64,000 bases of DNA from Lytechinus pictus (lineage: Eukaryota; Echinodermata; Echinoidea; Temnopleuroida; Toxopneustidae), in contig NC_087254.1 of the NCBI RefSeq assembly GCF_037042905.1, forward strand, positions 19,152,603 to 19,216,602, read 5' to 3'. The position numbers and the translations under genes were made by a program. The notes under the pieces were generated by a model that was not told where the DNA came from, searched no databases, and was given only the letters and a program-made list of their open reading frames with translations. Position 1 is the stretch's first letter; every line of letters begins with the position of its first letter. Positions 12,301 to 57,645 of the stretch are shown here, piece by piece.

Positions 12301-15300
12301 TCTCATCATGCATAAAAATACTTACAAAAAACAATGTTATATCTATACAAAGTGAATATCAGCATGTGTTCAAATGAAAAGATTTAGAACCAAAACTAAT
12401 TGTATCTGGCAAAAGTCATATCAAGAAACACTATTGATATCTTCACAACTGACCAAAAAAAAAGTGTTTTTGCGGTACCTCATACTGTTTTTGAAGATCA
12501 CCCTCCAGCTTCTCGTATTCATCCATGAATGCTGGTCGGACCGACTGTAACGTCTGGAGACGTTTCTGGTTCCTTTCCATCTCGGATTTCTTTTTATCAA
12601 TCTTAGCTTCAAGGTTCGCCTCATCTGATGCCACATTCTCCAGCATCTTCTGCGTTTTCTTCACATTTTGCTGTCAAATCAAAACATTGCATTTCATGAC
12701 ATTCATTCAGATAACGACGACTCTAACCATAGATTATTAATCCAAACAAAACAATCCTCCACAAGGCCTTGGCCTTGTGTAAAAGTGATTTTCATTGAAT
12801 GTTGTAACATGCTACTGAACTCTGATTGGCCCAGATCAAATCTGTCAGTGAAAATCCCTGACAAGCTGCTCAATGAAAAACTCCCCTTTGTTATTCATAT
12901 ATATATATAAACCCTATCACAACTCTAACTCATATGAGGTATTACAATAAACTTACATTCAATTCCAATCAAGCATTAGTCCCAAAATCAAGTCCTTTGA
13001 TTAGACGTTGAATTTCATTTTTATTTGCATTTAATTATTTGACGCTAAATCATTCTAGATTGTGGGACTTACATTTGATTTGCAATTGAACATGAGTATC
13101 TTGCAAACCATCATAAGTCTTCAGAAAAATAAAACAGAAGTGATTTAAAGGATAGAGATCAGAAGCAAATCATAGGGTATACTTTGGAATCCTTTTTTAG
13201 CTGCAAAGCCTAACATCAATTTGTTTGAAAATATGGAGCCACCAATATAAGATGTATTGTTTTGGATTGGTTATCAACAGCTGTGACAAAAACCACATCA
13301 AGTTTAAGAAATACTCAGTCAATACACAAAAAAATCTTAAAATCACATGATAAAGAAAATATATACTTATGCAAAGAAAAATGAATTATTTTCTCAAATT
13401 TGAAAGGTGTTCTCACCTCAACAGCCTTGATGCTGTTCCGTAAACCTTTCTCAATCTCATTGATCTCTAAAGGTTTATTGATGGCCATTGTACGGATTTC
13501 CTGAGGGAAAAACACAAAAATTGTGAGTTTCAAATTTAAGTTATACAGACAAAAAAATCTATGAAAATTGAAAATACAAGTTACAACCTAAAATAGAAAG
13601 ATAAACTCAAATGTAAAACAGTCATAACTATCAAATATCAACTACTTGCTTTTCAAGTAAAATGAAGCCTTTCATCAAATACATGTCACAATATCTGCAA
13701 CTTAGGGTATTTAGGCTCGAAAAAAAATTGACAAGTGTCCGACCCACGTCTTTCAGCAATAATCCTACTCAACAACCTTACTCTGCCGGTCCTTAAATTT
13801 CATTATAGACACAACTATGAGGCATGTTGGAAAGTATCTTTCAAAGAGGTTGAGTGGCAAAGACATGTGCTGAAGAATATTACACAGATATTTCAAGAAT
13901 TTCAATATGCACATTAAACGCATTAAAGTATATTCTATTGATTTTTTTTTATTAATGGACTTGACCGAAACAAGTAATTCTTTAGAAGAGAAAATGCTTA
14001 CTCTAAGTTCAACTTCTTTGCCCAGAAGATCGTATAAACTAGCCCCTTTTGATGTGATCACTGATGCTAGTTGTCTGGAGGCTTTCAAATCTTGGATCTA
14101 GAAGTAGAAACACATGAGGAAGATACAAAATGAAAACAAGTCATTTGAAAACAAGTTTACAAATGACTTTGCTTTGATATTGGAGTGTTTTACAGATATA
14201 GCAAAAAATTGATACAATCCCATGTCAAAATTGGTTATTGGTAAAATCAAAACAGGAAGAAAGCCTGGCTTTTAACCATATCTAGGCCGGGGGGGGGGGG
14301 GGGGGGGGCCTCGGAGCCCCCCCCTCAAAAATTCGCGCAATATTTTTGCCGCGCGAATTTTTGTTACCGCGCCGCTCGCTGACTTTTTACTTTCAAGTCT
14401 TGGGCAACTTTTGAGACCAATTTTGCGTCACCGGGTACATGGTTCCGAAATTACGCAACATTATGTAAGTGCATGTCAGACCAAAACTTGTTAAAAAACG
14501 TGATTTTGAGTACAAAGTCAATGCAAATTGTGTTTTCAACCAAAAATCATAAATGTATGATTATTTTTAGTTTTGCTGGTCTCAATGTATTAATTTCATG
14601 CTTTTTATGATCTAAAAGAGTCCCCAACAAATTTGATTGAAAAAACAATGAAAAACAAAAGGTCAACAAAACAAAGAAATACATAAGAAATTGCAAAAAA
14701 CAATATAATACATAAGAAAATGATTTGATATCACAATTTTGTTCATGTACACTTGCTAAGAACACCACAAAGAGTTTCTATACCAAAAATTGGAACATTT
14801 GGAGCTTTATTTAGGGAGTTAGAGGAAAAAATATGATTTTGCATACTAATTACGCATAAATTAGCATAATCACCTTATAGCAATTCGCATGAAATAAATT
14901 ACTATACAATTTTGTAGATTATGTCCTAGACAACCCGCGTGCCAATTTTCAGCGCGATCGCGTTCGAGATCTCAAGGGGGGCCTGGGAGGCCCCCCCCCC
15001 CCCCCCGGCCATATGAACTAGGGTTAAAATAACAAGTTCTGCAAGGAACCTAAACTCTCATTCAAAATGCCATCTCTGTTCTCACTCAGTGTGCACAAAC
15101 TTTATGGTGCAAGACCATTTTAACAAGCTATCGCAGAGTTCTGGAATAAGCTACATGTACCTTGCTATCTTAAACATGTTGATACAGATGAGATTTTTCA
15201 AGGATCCTTTGAAGACATATCTCTCTCATTCTCTAAAATAGTACATTTTTGTGTTTTTTTGTCAATGTATTCTTTTACATATATGAGATATTTTTCTATT

Positions 15301-18300
15301 GTCTTATTTTGCCTTTTTCTTTAAAGACTCAAATTCATTCGTTTTGCATTTGGCATGCCTTTGGCATACCTCTTCCTTCTTTATATGAACTATTTACTAC
15401 TGCCATGTTCATATTTCCCACTTGGTTTGTAAGCTTACAACAACCAATGAGAAAATCCTTTCAAAAAAAATAATAATTTGCAGGTAATCGCCAGGCATTG
15501 ATTATTGTCAATGTTTATTGTTATATGTATATTATTTAGTTTCCCATGAAATTTGTTGTCATTTCATTATATTGTAAAATGCTTCTGGTAAATTAAATAA
15601 ATATAAACAAAAAACAATGGTTCATTACTATTTTAGTATAAGGTAATCAGCTTGCTTCTGAATCAGTGACCCATGCAATAATCCTTTTTAAAATTACAAT
15701 TATAATTAAGATTTCACAAATACATGTTAAATACTGAAAACCCCTTCATTGTGACCTACCTTTGATGATATGTCAAATGACATAGCTGACGCCCCATCAT
15801 CATCATCACCATCTTGACCTCCGACCTTTGTCCTCATTGCATTGTAAAGCACTGACGTGACCTTCAGGAGCTCTTTGACTGCATAACCATCGGCCTGATA
15901 TAACTTCTTTGTATTCAGTTTGATATGTGCCTTGGTTGCCTTCAAAGATAAATAGGTTTTGTTGAAAGGTTACAATTGCTAAATCTCACCTCTGCCTCTT
16001 GATCTGCTCTCACTATCCTGAATTGTTTAAACTCAGGGAAAAGATTTTTTTATTAAAGTATATATAAGATTAACAATATATCTATAAGCACATCAACAAA
16101 TACCCGCCAAAAGAAAATCACTTATTCAACAGGTATGATTTTTCAAATGCTACCATGAAAGGGTATCCTATAAATTTAGCAAATGAATAGGCCTACCATT
16201 TATGAAGGGTAATTCCTTCTTTTTAAGATAAATGATTGCATTATTTATCATTCTCCTCCATTACAAGATCTCTCAAATTGTTATTTCTGTAAAACATGAT
16301 CCCTTACCATAAACTGTGCAGCTGATTTGATGAAAATAACTCTGTCCTGTTCTGAGTCTGTGTCAGAAGGAATATCAGCATTAGGATCATACCTACAGAG
16401 ATTTAAAAAAAAAAACAATATCAGATTGTGAGACCAAAAGCTAGGCACTTAGTTACTGGACAATAAAAACTATGACAATTTAAATATTTGCTTAGATTTA
16501 ATACCGAAATTAAATCAGAGTAAAATTTTCCGAAAATCATTATCCAAGAAGAAAATTGCACAAAAATTCCCAGAAAAAAGGGAAAACTCTCCCATTTTTT
16601 CCATACATATTTTTATTTTGTCATTTGATTTGGAAGGGGTCCTAAAGGTTTGTACTAGACTTTTCATTCAAAGAAACAGCATTTCCTGTGCCTCAATGTG
16701 TAGGATCTATTCCTATTATTGTAAAACAATAAAACATTCAAGAATATAGAACTTCAAAACCACTAAAAAGTCTTTCACTGTATTTTGCAAATGATTGATG
16801 GCTCTGAGGAAATTTAAATTTTACATGTACATGTAGAATATGAATCATTTGTCCCACACCAGTCACAATTTGCCTTTGAAAATTACTTGCAACAGGTAGT
16901 GCATCGCTTCAGGACCTGCATAGAATTACAACTTAAAACTCTCATTATTTTTCTTTACTTTCAAAATGCCTTATGTGTATCACTAAGAGAGAAAAAAAAA
17001 GATTATCAAATTCATACTCATGTAATGGACTGTTAGTCATCAAGATTCTTTCATCATACACATAATTTTTAAACGAGTTTTGACAACAAAGTTAATGTAC
17101 AAGTCCAAATAAAAAAAATGTTTTGACTATATGACAATCCTCATTGTGAATTGTATGCAAGAAAAAGAAGGAACAGAAAAATTACAACAATAATAATTAA
17201 ACTATTCAATTTAATTGTAACTGCTAGAGATCTTTCTTCAAATGCTTTTAAAAAATCTGAACATAAAGTGAAGAAAAAACATAGCAACAAATGACAGAAC
17301 ATAATTCCAACATGTTATGAATGTTTTTAACAGAAATATGGTGCAACATAAATGCTGTGTATCATCTTAATGGCTTACCTCTTGACTAGCCATATGAGCA
17401 CCTCAGCTACGAGAGCAAAGTTTGGGGTACGGAAGTTCTCCATGGATATGAGGCGAGGATAACCCAACGCCCTCATCATCTCAGTAAAATCTACAGAAAA
17501 AAAAAACAGGGAGAATGTGACAATTATCAGTTTATTTTTTATATGAGACCTTATGTGGGAAGGGGTCAGGTCGTCAGGAGCTTTTTGTTAGGATGGAGGT
17601 CTGCTGGTGTCCGGACACTTCTATGGTATGGATTGAACCAAAAAAAACATGAATTCAATAGTGGTAACTCTTTTCAGTTTTGTTCTCTGAATATTGCCTA
17701 AGTAAGGCTAAGACTTTGCATTAAAAATTGATGAAATATTGCTTGTTAACTTTTTCAAATGGCTGTTTGAAATCAATCGTCCGGCCACACAACCTGTCCG
17801 AACACACAGCAATTGGGTATACAATTAGAGTCTCAGAGCATGAGAAAAGTGAAATCTCACCTGAAACAACTGAAAAAAACAAGGGGCAAATGAGGAGGAG
17901 GAAGAGAAGGGGAAAGGGAGAAGACAGATTAAGAAATTCTTAAAGTTTGAGAAAGAATTAGTTAAACTTAACTAAGTAAAGAAGTGACAAGGTCAGGAGG
18001 GGGAAGAATAAACTATTAAAGAGTTGAGAAGAGTAAGATGAAACCACCAGTAATCTTTCTCATTTTTCAGTAATAATTACTGAAAACCACTACTTGGCAG
18101 CTCTGCGGATGTCACAATGCGACATAGATCTAGGTACTGTAGGCTGTAGCCCGGCCCTACATAGACCAAAAGCTTCGGTCTCTGTTATGTTGGTTGTTCC
18201 GCTGAACTACGTTGGCTCCACTCACCAAATACATAGACCGAAGTTAAACCGTCGTCTGTACAGGGGCTCAATGGCCACAGCTAATTTCTTGTTTTTCTCC

Positions 18301-19405
18301 TCGATACCGCGATATTTTCCACCAAAAGTTCATACATATGCACCTATAGCTGAAAATGTATAAGTAACGACAGTTTCTTACCCTAAATTCCCGCTTTAAA
18401 ACTGGTAATCAGGGGATTAACTCTGAAAGTTGACACTTGCGACTCGGACTAGTGGGCAGCCATCTTGGTAATGAATAATTCATGAAAAAGTGGCCGACAA
18501 AAGTCAGACTCCGCCCCATGACCTTTACGTCAACATTACAGAAGAGGAAAAGAAAGGAGCAGTTAAAGAAACAAAAGAAAAAAGGGGAAATAAAAAATAA
18601 AAAGAAAAGTAAAACAAAAAAGAGAGAAAACGAAAGAGAAAGAGATAAAGGAAAATGGAAAAAAACGTCTAGAATTTTAGTATTCATAAACCCGACGTAA
18701 AAGAGATGATCTGATTGGCCAATGGTTTTGATACGCAGTTGACCCGGAAGTTCTTCCAACGGCATATGTTTGTGTGTTATATCGACTTCGGATGAACGAG
18801 TGAACTAGGAGTAGGAACTACACGACAGCCGAGGTAAGTCGCTGTTTTTTTTCCTTTTAACTTTATTTTTCCCTCGTTTTTGGCAATTAATGCCAAGAGG
18901 GAATATATAATTAATTCGCATATTTGTCCATTTATTTTCATATATATATTATATTTATGAAATAAAGACAAAAATCGATGAGCCCCGTCGGGGGGAATTT
19001 GCATTGTAGTAATGGTGGCGACACGCTAGCGAGCCGTCTGTGTACGAGGAGAAATCAAAAAAATAAAAAAATGTTGAAAAACTCCTCGAAACAGACGGCT
19101 GCCAGCTGTCTAGGCCCTACATTGACATTGTACTAGTAACTAGGCCTACACAAAAACATCCGTAATCTCCGAACACACCCAGCCCCGTAGGTACGGGTAA
19201 CACGCAACTCAATTTACGGTAAACATCATTCCACAACATACCCAACATGTCATTGCCCTTAATCTCAATCTGAAAGTCTTATCGTTGATTTCTTGTATGA
19301 AAATCAATCTCATGTAAATCACTACACAACATTTTATCAAAAAATATATAATAATTTCACAATATCATGAAAATTTAGCTTACTTCTCAGATCTCTGTAT
19401 GACAT
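9347..19405 (-). CDS. CLUAP1: Clusterin-associated protein 1 / IFT38, complete
   Basis: CLUAP1 (IFT38, qilin) is an IFT-B subunit needed to build cilia by intraflagellar transport. Minus-strand exons: 19384-19405 (ATG at 19405), 17379-17490, 16308-16392, 15760-15939, 14002-14097, 13417-13500, 12479-12670, 11860-11943, 9704-9917 and 9347-9552 (TAG). All junctions are GT-AG and the sum is 1275 nt, giving 424 residues; human CLUAP1 is about 413. The N-terminal calponin-homology-like region begins [20 protein letters not shown] and continues with [20 protein letters not shown]. Other strongly conserved blocks are [32 protein letters not shown] and [13 protein letters not shown], the last opening a long coiled coil (residues about 185-300). 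The tail is Asp/Glu/Ser-rich and ends SDDDF, like the vertebrate acidic C terminus. I recognise this gene from the protein itself. No frame breaks; expression is not visible from sequence. Confidence 0.97.
10379..11029. mobile_element. Foldback MITE, GGGTGATTTCAAGT ends
   Basis: The element begins GGGTGATTTCAAGTTCGGTG and ends with the near-exact reverse complement (CACCGTACTTGAAATCACCC preceded by CAACACCAGATTTCAA). The terminal motif recurs internally, inverted at about 10758-10782 and direct at about 10948-10980, so it looks like several nested copies. Runs of CAACACC/GGTGTTG fill the interior. No ORF with coding character. It sits in the CLUAP1 intron between exons 9704-9917 and 11860-11943. 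Confidence 0.75.
11566..11672. repeat. Degenerate TTTGGGGATT repeats
   Basis: The motif TTTGGGGATT or a close variant occurs about five times between 11580 and 11672, with an inverted copy (ATCCCCAAAT) at about 11560. It lies in a CLUAP1 intron. Function unknown; probably a decayed fragment of a repeat family. Confidence 0.5.
14283..15008. mobile_element. Element bounded by inverted poly-G/poly-C termini
   Basis: The left terminus reads GGCC followed by about 19 G and then CCTCGGAG with a C run. The right terminus is its inverse: GGGGGGCCTGGGAGGCC, a long C run, then GGCC. The interior (about 700 bp) is AT-rich apart from GCGCGAATTT-type patches near each end, and has no meaningful ORF. The G runs could form quadruplexes and may be unreliable in length. 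No clear target duplication: flanks are CATATCTA and ATATGAAC. It lies in a CLUAP1 intron. Confidence 0.6.
15055..15605 (+). pseudogene. 3' remnant of a non-LTR retrotransposon (LINE)
   Basis: The plus strand encodes a broken C-terminal LINE reverse-transcriptase-like tail: HKLYGARPF, an in-frame stop, then [16 protein letters not shown]. After a frame change it reads [11 protein letters not shown] and stops. The pattern of FWN.L followed by a Phe/Leu-Lys segment close to the C terminus is typical of CR1/L2/Jockey-type ORF2 ends. The 3' end is AT-rich and finishes near a TAAATAAATATAAAC run. 5'-truncated, frameshifted and inactive. It lies in a CLUAP1 intron opposite to the gene. Confidence 0.45.
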
Positions 19406-19446
19406 TTTGACCGATCTCGAATCACCGCTGAAAGAATGCTGCTATA

Positions 19447-19452
19447 GTTACC
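19447..19452 (+). promoter_or_regulatory. Possible X-box half-site upstream of CLUAP1
   Basis: GTTACC lies 42 bp upstream of the CLUAP1 start codon and is followed five bases later by GCTACC. RFX factors bind X-boxes made of inverted GTTRCC/GGYAAC halves and commonly drive intraflagellar-transport genes. Only half-sites in the same direction are visible, so this is a weak candidate; a full inverted X-box is not present here. Confidence 0.2.
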
Positions 19453-20810
19453 CTACGCTACCGTAGATGGCGCTCATCCAATGCTGAATGCAGGTTTATT
19501 GAGTTCATCAGAGACTGAGGTGGCTCTGGGGCTGTCCTGTACATCTGCAAGGTTTTTAATCATCACATACGATGCGTGTTTGTTATTTACATTTAATATC
19601 AAAAGTGCAATATTTTCGTGCAATAAGGCATTGACAAAACATTAAATCATCTTTTCGGGAGTATAGAAACTGCCCCCTCACCAAGTTGTCCACTATATGG
19701 TTTATCACCCCTTCATCTTGTCCATAAATCGCATTTTCATTTTCTTTACTTGCCTCTTTCCTTTTCATTCTCATTGCTGTAATAACTAACTTGATTGAAA
19801 AAAAAAATTACAAGTTAAGATCTGACGCGAATAGTTATGTACTGTCACAACCTCTACACGGCATAAGACATCGAAATGACTCACCAGGATAAAGACAAGA
19901 ATCACCCTTTCCGATTTCGAAAGATTTTTTTATTTTTTATTACAAGTTCCATTTGTACTATCGTATATTTCTGACCTTGAAATATTATTTATATGCCTGT
20001 AAATTCCGCAACAAGGTGCTTTTGTTTGAGTTGTTGAATAAAACAATATAGGACACAAAATGTCCAAGATGAAAGGTGAACTATTTAGTTGTTTTCTTCA
20101 GTAAGCTATAAAAAAAATAAAAAAAATTGCCTACCTCTTCAACTTTTATTACTGATTAAAAATAACGCGTGCCCTTGCCTTGAGTTGATATTTATTCGGC
20201 ATCAATATTAAAATAATCAAGTAAATTCATATTTCACAGAGAAAAGTCTCCGTTCATTAACTATGAGACGAGTTTTACAATAAATTCTTTAATTTCTGAA
20301 ATATCGGACCAGTATTGGAATTCGCTTGCCAAATTTTCAGAGCAACATTGGTTTTAGTGTCGTAAGAATGAGATGAAAATGCAATTAAATGGAGTATACG
20401 CTTGGGATATTTTTAGAAAAGTATATATTTTTTGTTTTTTTTTGTTCTCTTCCCGTTCCTACCCCATCCCTTCCCTCAAGTCCTCTCAATTCTTAATTCT
20501 ACTTTTTAATTAAACTTTGTAAATCCTTCAAAATTTTTCTTCTGCCCCCTTGCCATTCGTTTATCTCTCCGTGATTCGTTAGCTTCATTTAAACTATTTA
20601 CTTTTTTGCTTTTAACAATCCAGCTACCTGTCATCTTTCATTTGTAAATGCGTTTTCTCACTCAAATCCAGTATATTCTAATTGCAAATAATTGTTTTCG
20701 TTCTTTATTGATCTTGTGAAATTTATCAATAGAGTTGTTTTCGGTGACTTATAGGGCCTAAACACACGACAGCCTGTCCTTGGAGTCGACTCACCATTCG
20801 TTCATTTTTG

Positions 20811-21180
20811 TTCGTTCGTTCGTTCGTTTCATTCATTCATTCATTCATTCATTCATTCATTCATCCATCCATCCATCCATTCATTCATTCATTCACATCT
20901 TGAATTATGTGCAGTGGCGGATCCATGGGAGGCACAACCGGCCCTCGTTCATTATTTTTATCCGCTCATTCATTCACTCGTTCGTTCGTTCGTTCATTCA
21001 TTCATTCTCATCTTGAATTATGTGCAGTGGCGGATCCATGGGAGGCACAACCGGCCCTCGTTCATTAATTTTATCCGCTCATTCATTCACTCGTTCGTTC
21101 GTTCATTCATTCATTCATTCTCATCTTGAATTATGTGCAGTGGCGGATCCATGGGGGCACAACCAGCCCGTGCCCCCCTA
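20811..21180. repeat. ATTC/GTTC microsatellite nested in 113-bp tandem repeat
   Basis: (GTTC)n and (ATTC)n tracts alternate with a unique block starting CATCTTGAATTATGTGCAGT that holds GGCGGATCCATGG. The block starts at 20896, 21009 and 21122, so the higher-order period is exactly 113 bp. The ORFs here that read HSFIHSFIH are translations of the microsatellite and not genes. Confidence 0.9.
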
Positions 21181-22208
21181 AAGATTCATAGTCAATATTT
21201 TCAATGAAAATATGCCGTTGATAATAAGTGTGCCCCCCCCCCCTTGAGAGTCACAACGAGTATTTTTAATGGGGAAATGTCGTTCATACACAAGTGATGA
21301 CCTTATTTTTGTTCTTGTCAATTTTTAAAAGGGAAAATTTGCCTCCCTCTTGGAAAATCCTGGATACTTTCCAATTCTGGCTTCGGTTTCGGCCCCCCTC
21401 ACACCTCCCCCCACTCCCCCCTCTCCCTTTCTTTCCCCCCCCCCTCTATCTCTCTCTATCTGGTATTAATTGCCTTAATTATTAGTCCTCGTCATATCTC
21501 TTCAGTCTTCGTGAAAATAAAGCTCACATATCATGTAGGCTTCAGTATTGACATTACTGTTTATTTTGGCATTATTGTCATTGCCAAATCAAAACTCCTT
21601 TAGAATAACAATATTTAGAACAGAATTATCCTAGCTTGATTGCTCTTTCTCTATGTAACTTGCTGGGATAATAACAGTGGGCCCCAAAGGCCCCCATCTG
21701 TACTTTAGAGAGGTAAGATATGAAAATATCAACCACTCAAATTTGATTAATTTTCTCTCTCTTGCAATAAAGAACAAAGCCGTGTGAAATATTCAATTTT
21801 GTTAAACTTGGAATCACGAGTTAAAGGAACGTCCAACCCTATAAAAAGTTGCTTGTTTTTTTTTCTCTCTCTTTAATCACGTTTAATAAGGGTTTTAACT
21901 CGGATGTTGATACTTCATGGGACCTGTAAAGACCAACCTATCAGAAAAAAAATCCTTTTTCACTGTGTCCTAATTGAATTACATCATCTTAAACTTCTTA
22001 AAGTGATACAATTTAAGAAAACATTTCTATTTAAGCCTTTTTAACTATTGATAAGGCTTGTTGACAAATGCAAAAAAGTTTTATAAACAAAACTTCTTTT
22101 TCTACTAACAAAACACTAAATAATATCATTTTAAAAATGGATTACAAATATTATAGAGATTGCTAAGATTGTATTAAAATGATTGAATTTTACTTAAGAT
22201 GACTTGAT

Positions 22209-22807
22209 TTAAAGGGATGCTCCGGGCTGAAAATATTTATATCTAAATAAATAGAGTAAAACTCACAGAACAAAATGCTGAAAATTTCATAAAAATCTGA
22301 TAACAAATAGCGAAGTTATTGAATTCAAAAGTTTAGTAATATATTGTGAAAAGAGTTATATGCACGTCGTCATGAATATTCATTAGATGGGGCTGATGAT
22401 GTCACATCCCCATTTTCCCTTTTCTTATGTTATTACATGAAATCATAATTGTTTCATTTTTTCATACATGTGTGAATTATGTCTCCCTTGTAATAAAATA
22501 AGCTGCGGCAATGAATATCCAATGCACTTAATCAGTTGTTATTACAATATTTTTGGTTCTTGAAGGAAAAAAATGAATAAACATAATTTCATATAACAAA
22601 ATACAAAAGAACAAGTGAGGATATGACATCATCAGTTTGCTCATTGAATATTCATGAAGACATGCCTAGAACTGTATTTCACTGGAATAATGCAAATCTT
22701 TAAAATGGCATAACTTTGTTATTCCTTGTCCAATTTTGAACAAATTTTCAGTGTTTTGTTTGTCTGATGTTCAAACCATATCATTTCAGCCAGGAGTACC
22801 CCTTTAA
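22209..22807. mobile_element. TTAA-flanked palindromic element, diverged copy
   Basis: The left end is TTAAAGGGATGCTCCGGGCT and the right end is AGCCAGGAGTACCCCTTTAA, inverted. The two halves are inverted copies of each other: AATGCTGAAAATTTCAT on the left and, reversed, AAATTTTCAGTGTTTTG on the right. TTAA at both edges would fit a Kolobok- or piggyBac-type target duplication. No ORF. Confidence 0.7.
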
Positions 22808-24939
22808 TGAATCCGGTCATTCTTATTAAGAATCTGGTCATTAATAGTGTATACCAGTCCTCCAGTACAGTAATCATGGTAATGAAATAAATATGTGTAG
22901 AGTGACCGATTACGGCAATTTCACAACAAAATTACACATTTTCTGAAATAAATCGGATGGGAATAGATGTATCATTAGAGGTATAACTGATACCGACTTG
23001 ATTGAGTGGATGTACCATTGTCATTGTGATATGACTGATACCGAATAAATTCTTTTGAAGATTAAAATAATCCATCTTTTGTTTCTGATCAATCAATGTA
23101 GGCTTTCCTATATTTCGCTCCCAAATAACATTGAGTGTTTGCGTGCTGATTAGTACATTACAAGTATCACTCGATTTATAAATCTTTCATACAACAAACA
23201 TAAAAATTTGTATTGGGGCCTGTAAATCTGCCTCTAGAAGACCGAACGCCAAGAGGCTTAATTTAGAATTTCAGAACAAAAATCGGAATACAATGCCCTT
23301 TTTCCCAAGGGGAAGTGATAAGAATACATGAACTGTCACGTGTTTTTACACAATATAAATCATAATACATCATCTTATATACAATAACCATTAGATTATC
23401 TTTTTAACATTATTTATAGTAATATTTACAATATCTCGAAAATACTGCAAAGCATGAAGAATAATATAATTCTATAAATCTATTCCCCTTTTTTCATTAT
23501 GTACATGGAGCAGCGTGCATTATAAATAGATCACATACATAATATCGGATGAATTGCTTTTGCGAATATATAATCTTATATAATATCTTACTGTTTTGGA
23601 TAAAAGGAAGACTTATATACAAAATGTTACGTTCTTATTCAAACGGAACATAAGGTTGAAAATTAAGGTATTTCAATTTCAAGTCCATCCAAACGAAATT
23701 TTAATATGAAAAAAGAGAAACAAGCATCAACATCGAATACATTTTTACACAACATAAAGAAAATGATATCGTATTTCATTCCTTTCCCTTTCCTTTTCCT
23801 TTTCTCTTTTTTTTCTTGGTAGTGAGAACTTTTTATTTGGGTATTGCATCTATACGCCAACATTGGCCAATGGATCCGAGTACTGATACTGGAATATCCC
23901 TTTGTTTTATTTTTATCCTCATTTTAGGGGATCATGGGGTGAAATTTGACATTTTGGGGAGTGATGGCAAGTGCCCTTAGCCCCCATCGATACACCAGTG
24001 ATGCTGAATACTGATAATGGAATAATTTCTTTCATTTTCCCTTTTCGGTCTTCGTAGAAAGAATCTTTCTACAAAAGAATTACCCTTTTTAGCTATATTT
24101 CCAACTTCAAATATTTCATCTTAAATAATATAGTTTAGTTGTTCAATAGAAAATGGTATACAAAATTAAAGGGCTACGAGGGGGCTTTTTCACTGAAAAA
24201 AAATCCTGCTGCAGTCCCAAATGAATGCAAAATTATTAGTTGATCATAAAGGTTTTAACTAATTTTTGTCAATCCATTCGAATAAAATAAGCCAGCAATC
24301 ACAAGTCACATGCCATTACTATTTCTGGAAAATAAAATACTTTTTTTAATAACTATGAGATAGCAATATCACAGATTTTGAATTATTGGTATAGATTCTT
24401 TTTAAAGAATGATATCACTGGACATATAATTCATAAGGAAACATTCTTAAAGGATCACTTATTTATTAATGAAACATATTCTCTCTCCATTATTCTAACC
24501 CTCTTTCCATACACATGCACCCTTATACAAGCGCGCGCGCAAATGCATACGAAAAGCCACAGTACATATCCACCCACTCACACATTCGTACATTATCCCC
24601 ATGACCAACTGTTAGACCATAGCTAGTACCCATAATAATACATAATCTTCCCTTGAAATACACTTATATTCAACAGTGACCATCGTCTTGAATGTCAGAA
24701 ATAGTCAGGTCCATAAGAGCAGGGCCATCATATTAAAATAGAAAATAGATCTTGTCGACATGTACTAAATCTCACATAATACAACGTTACATCATAATCT
24801 TCCTTATTGAATGATTGGTATCGTCAGAAGAAAGTGCACACATTAGCTCTTCCCGCGAAGATGATGTAGAATGAACCTTCTCAAAACATTAGACCAGGGC
24901 ACAAGGTTAATGTCTTCACAAGTTTTGCCGGAGACGATT

Positions 24940-57645
<32,706 letters not shown>

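Larger units (their letters stand above)
19406..24939. other. Intergenic region between CLUAP1 and formin 3' end
   Basis: It contains the CLUAP1 upstream region (19406 to about 19600), an ATTC-rich repeat block (20800-21180), a C/T-rich patch (21390-21460), a possible partial repeat starting TTAAAGGAACGTCC (21821), and a full TTAA-type palindrome (22209-22807). A GCGCGCGC run occurs at about 24532. No exon-like structure recognised. The formin 3' UTR should lie just below 24940. Confidence 0.55.

Noticed and set aside
20780-21129. ORFs with His-Ser-Phe-Ile repeats
   Set aside because: Translation of ATTC/GTTC tetranucleotide repeats.
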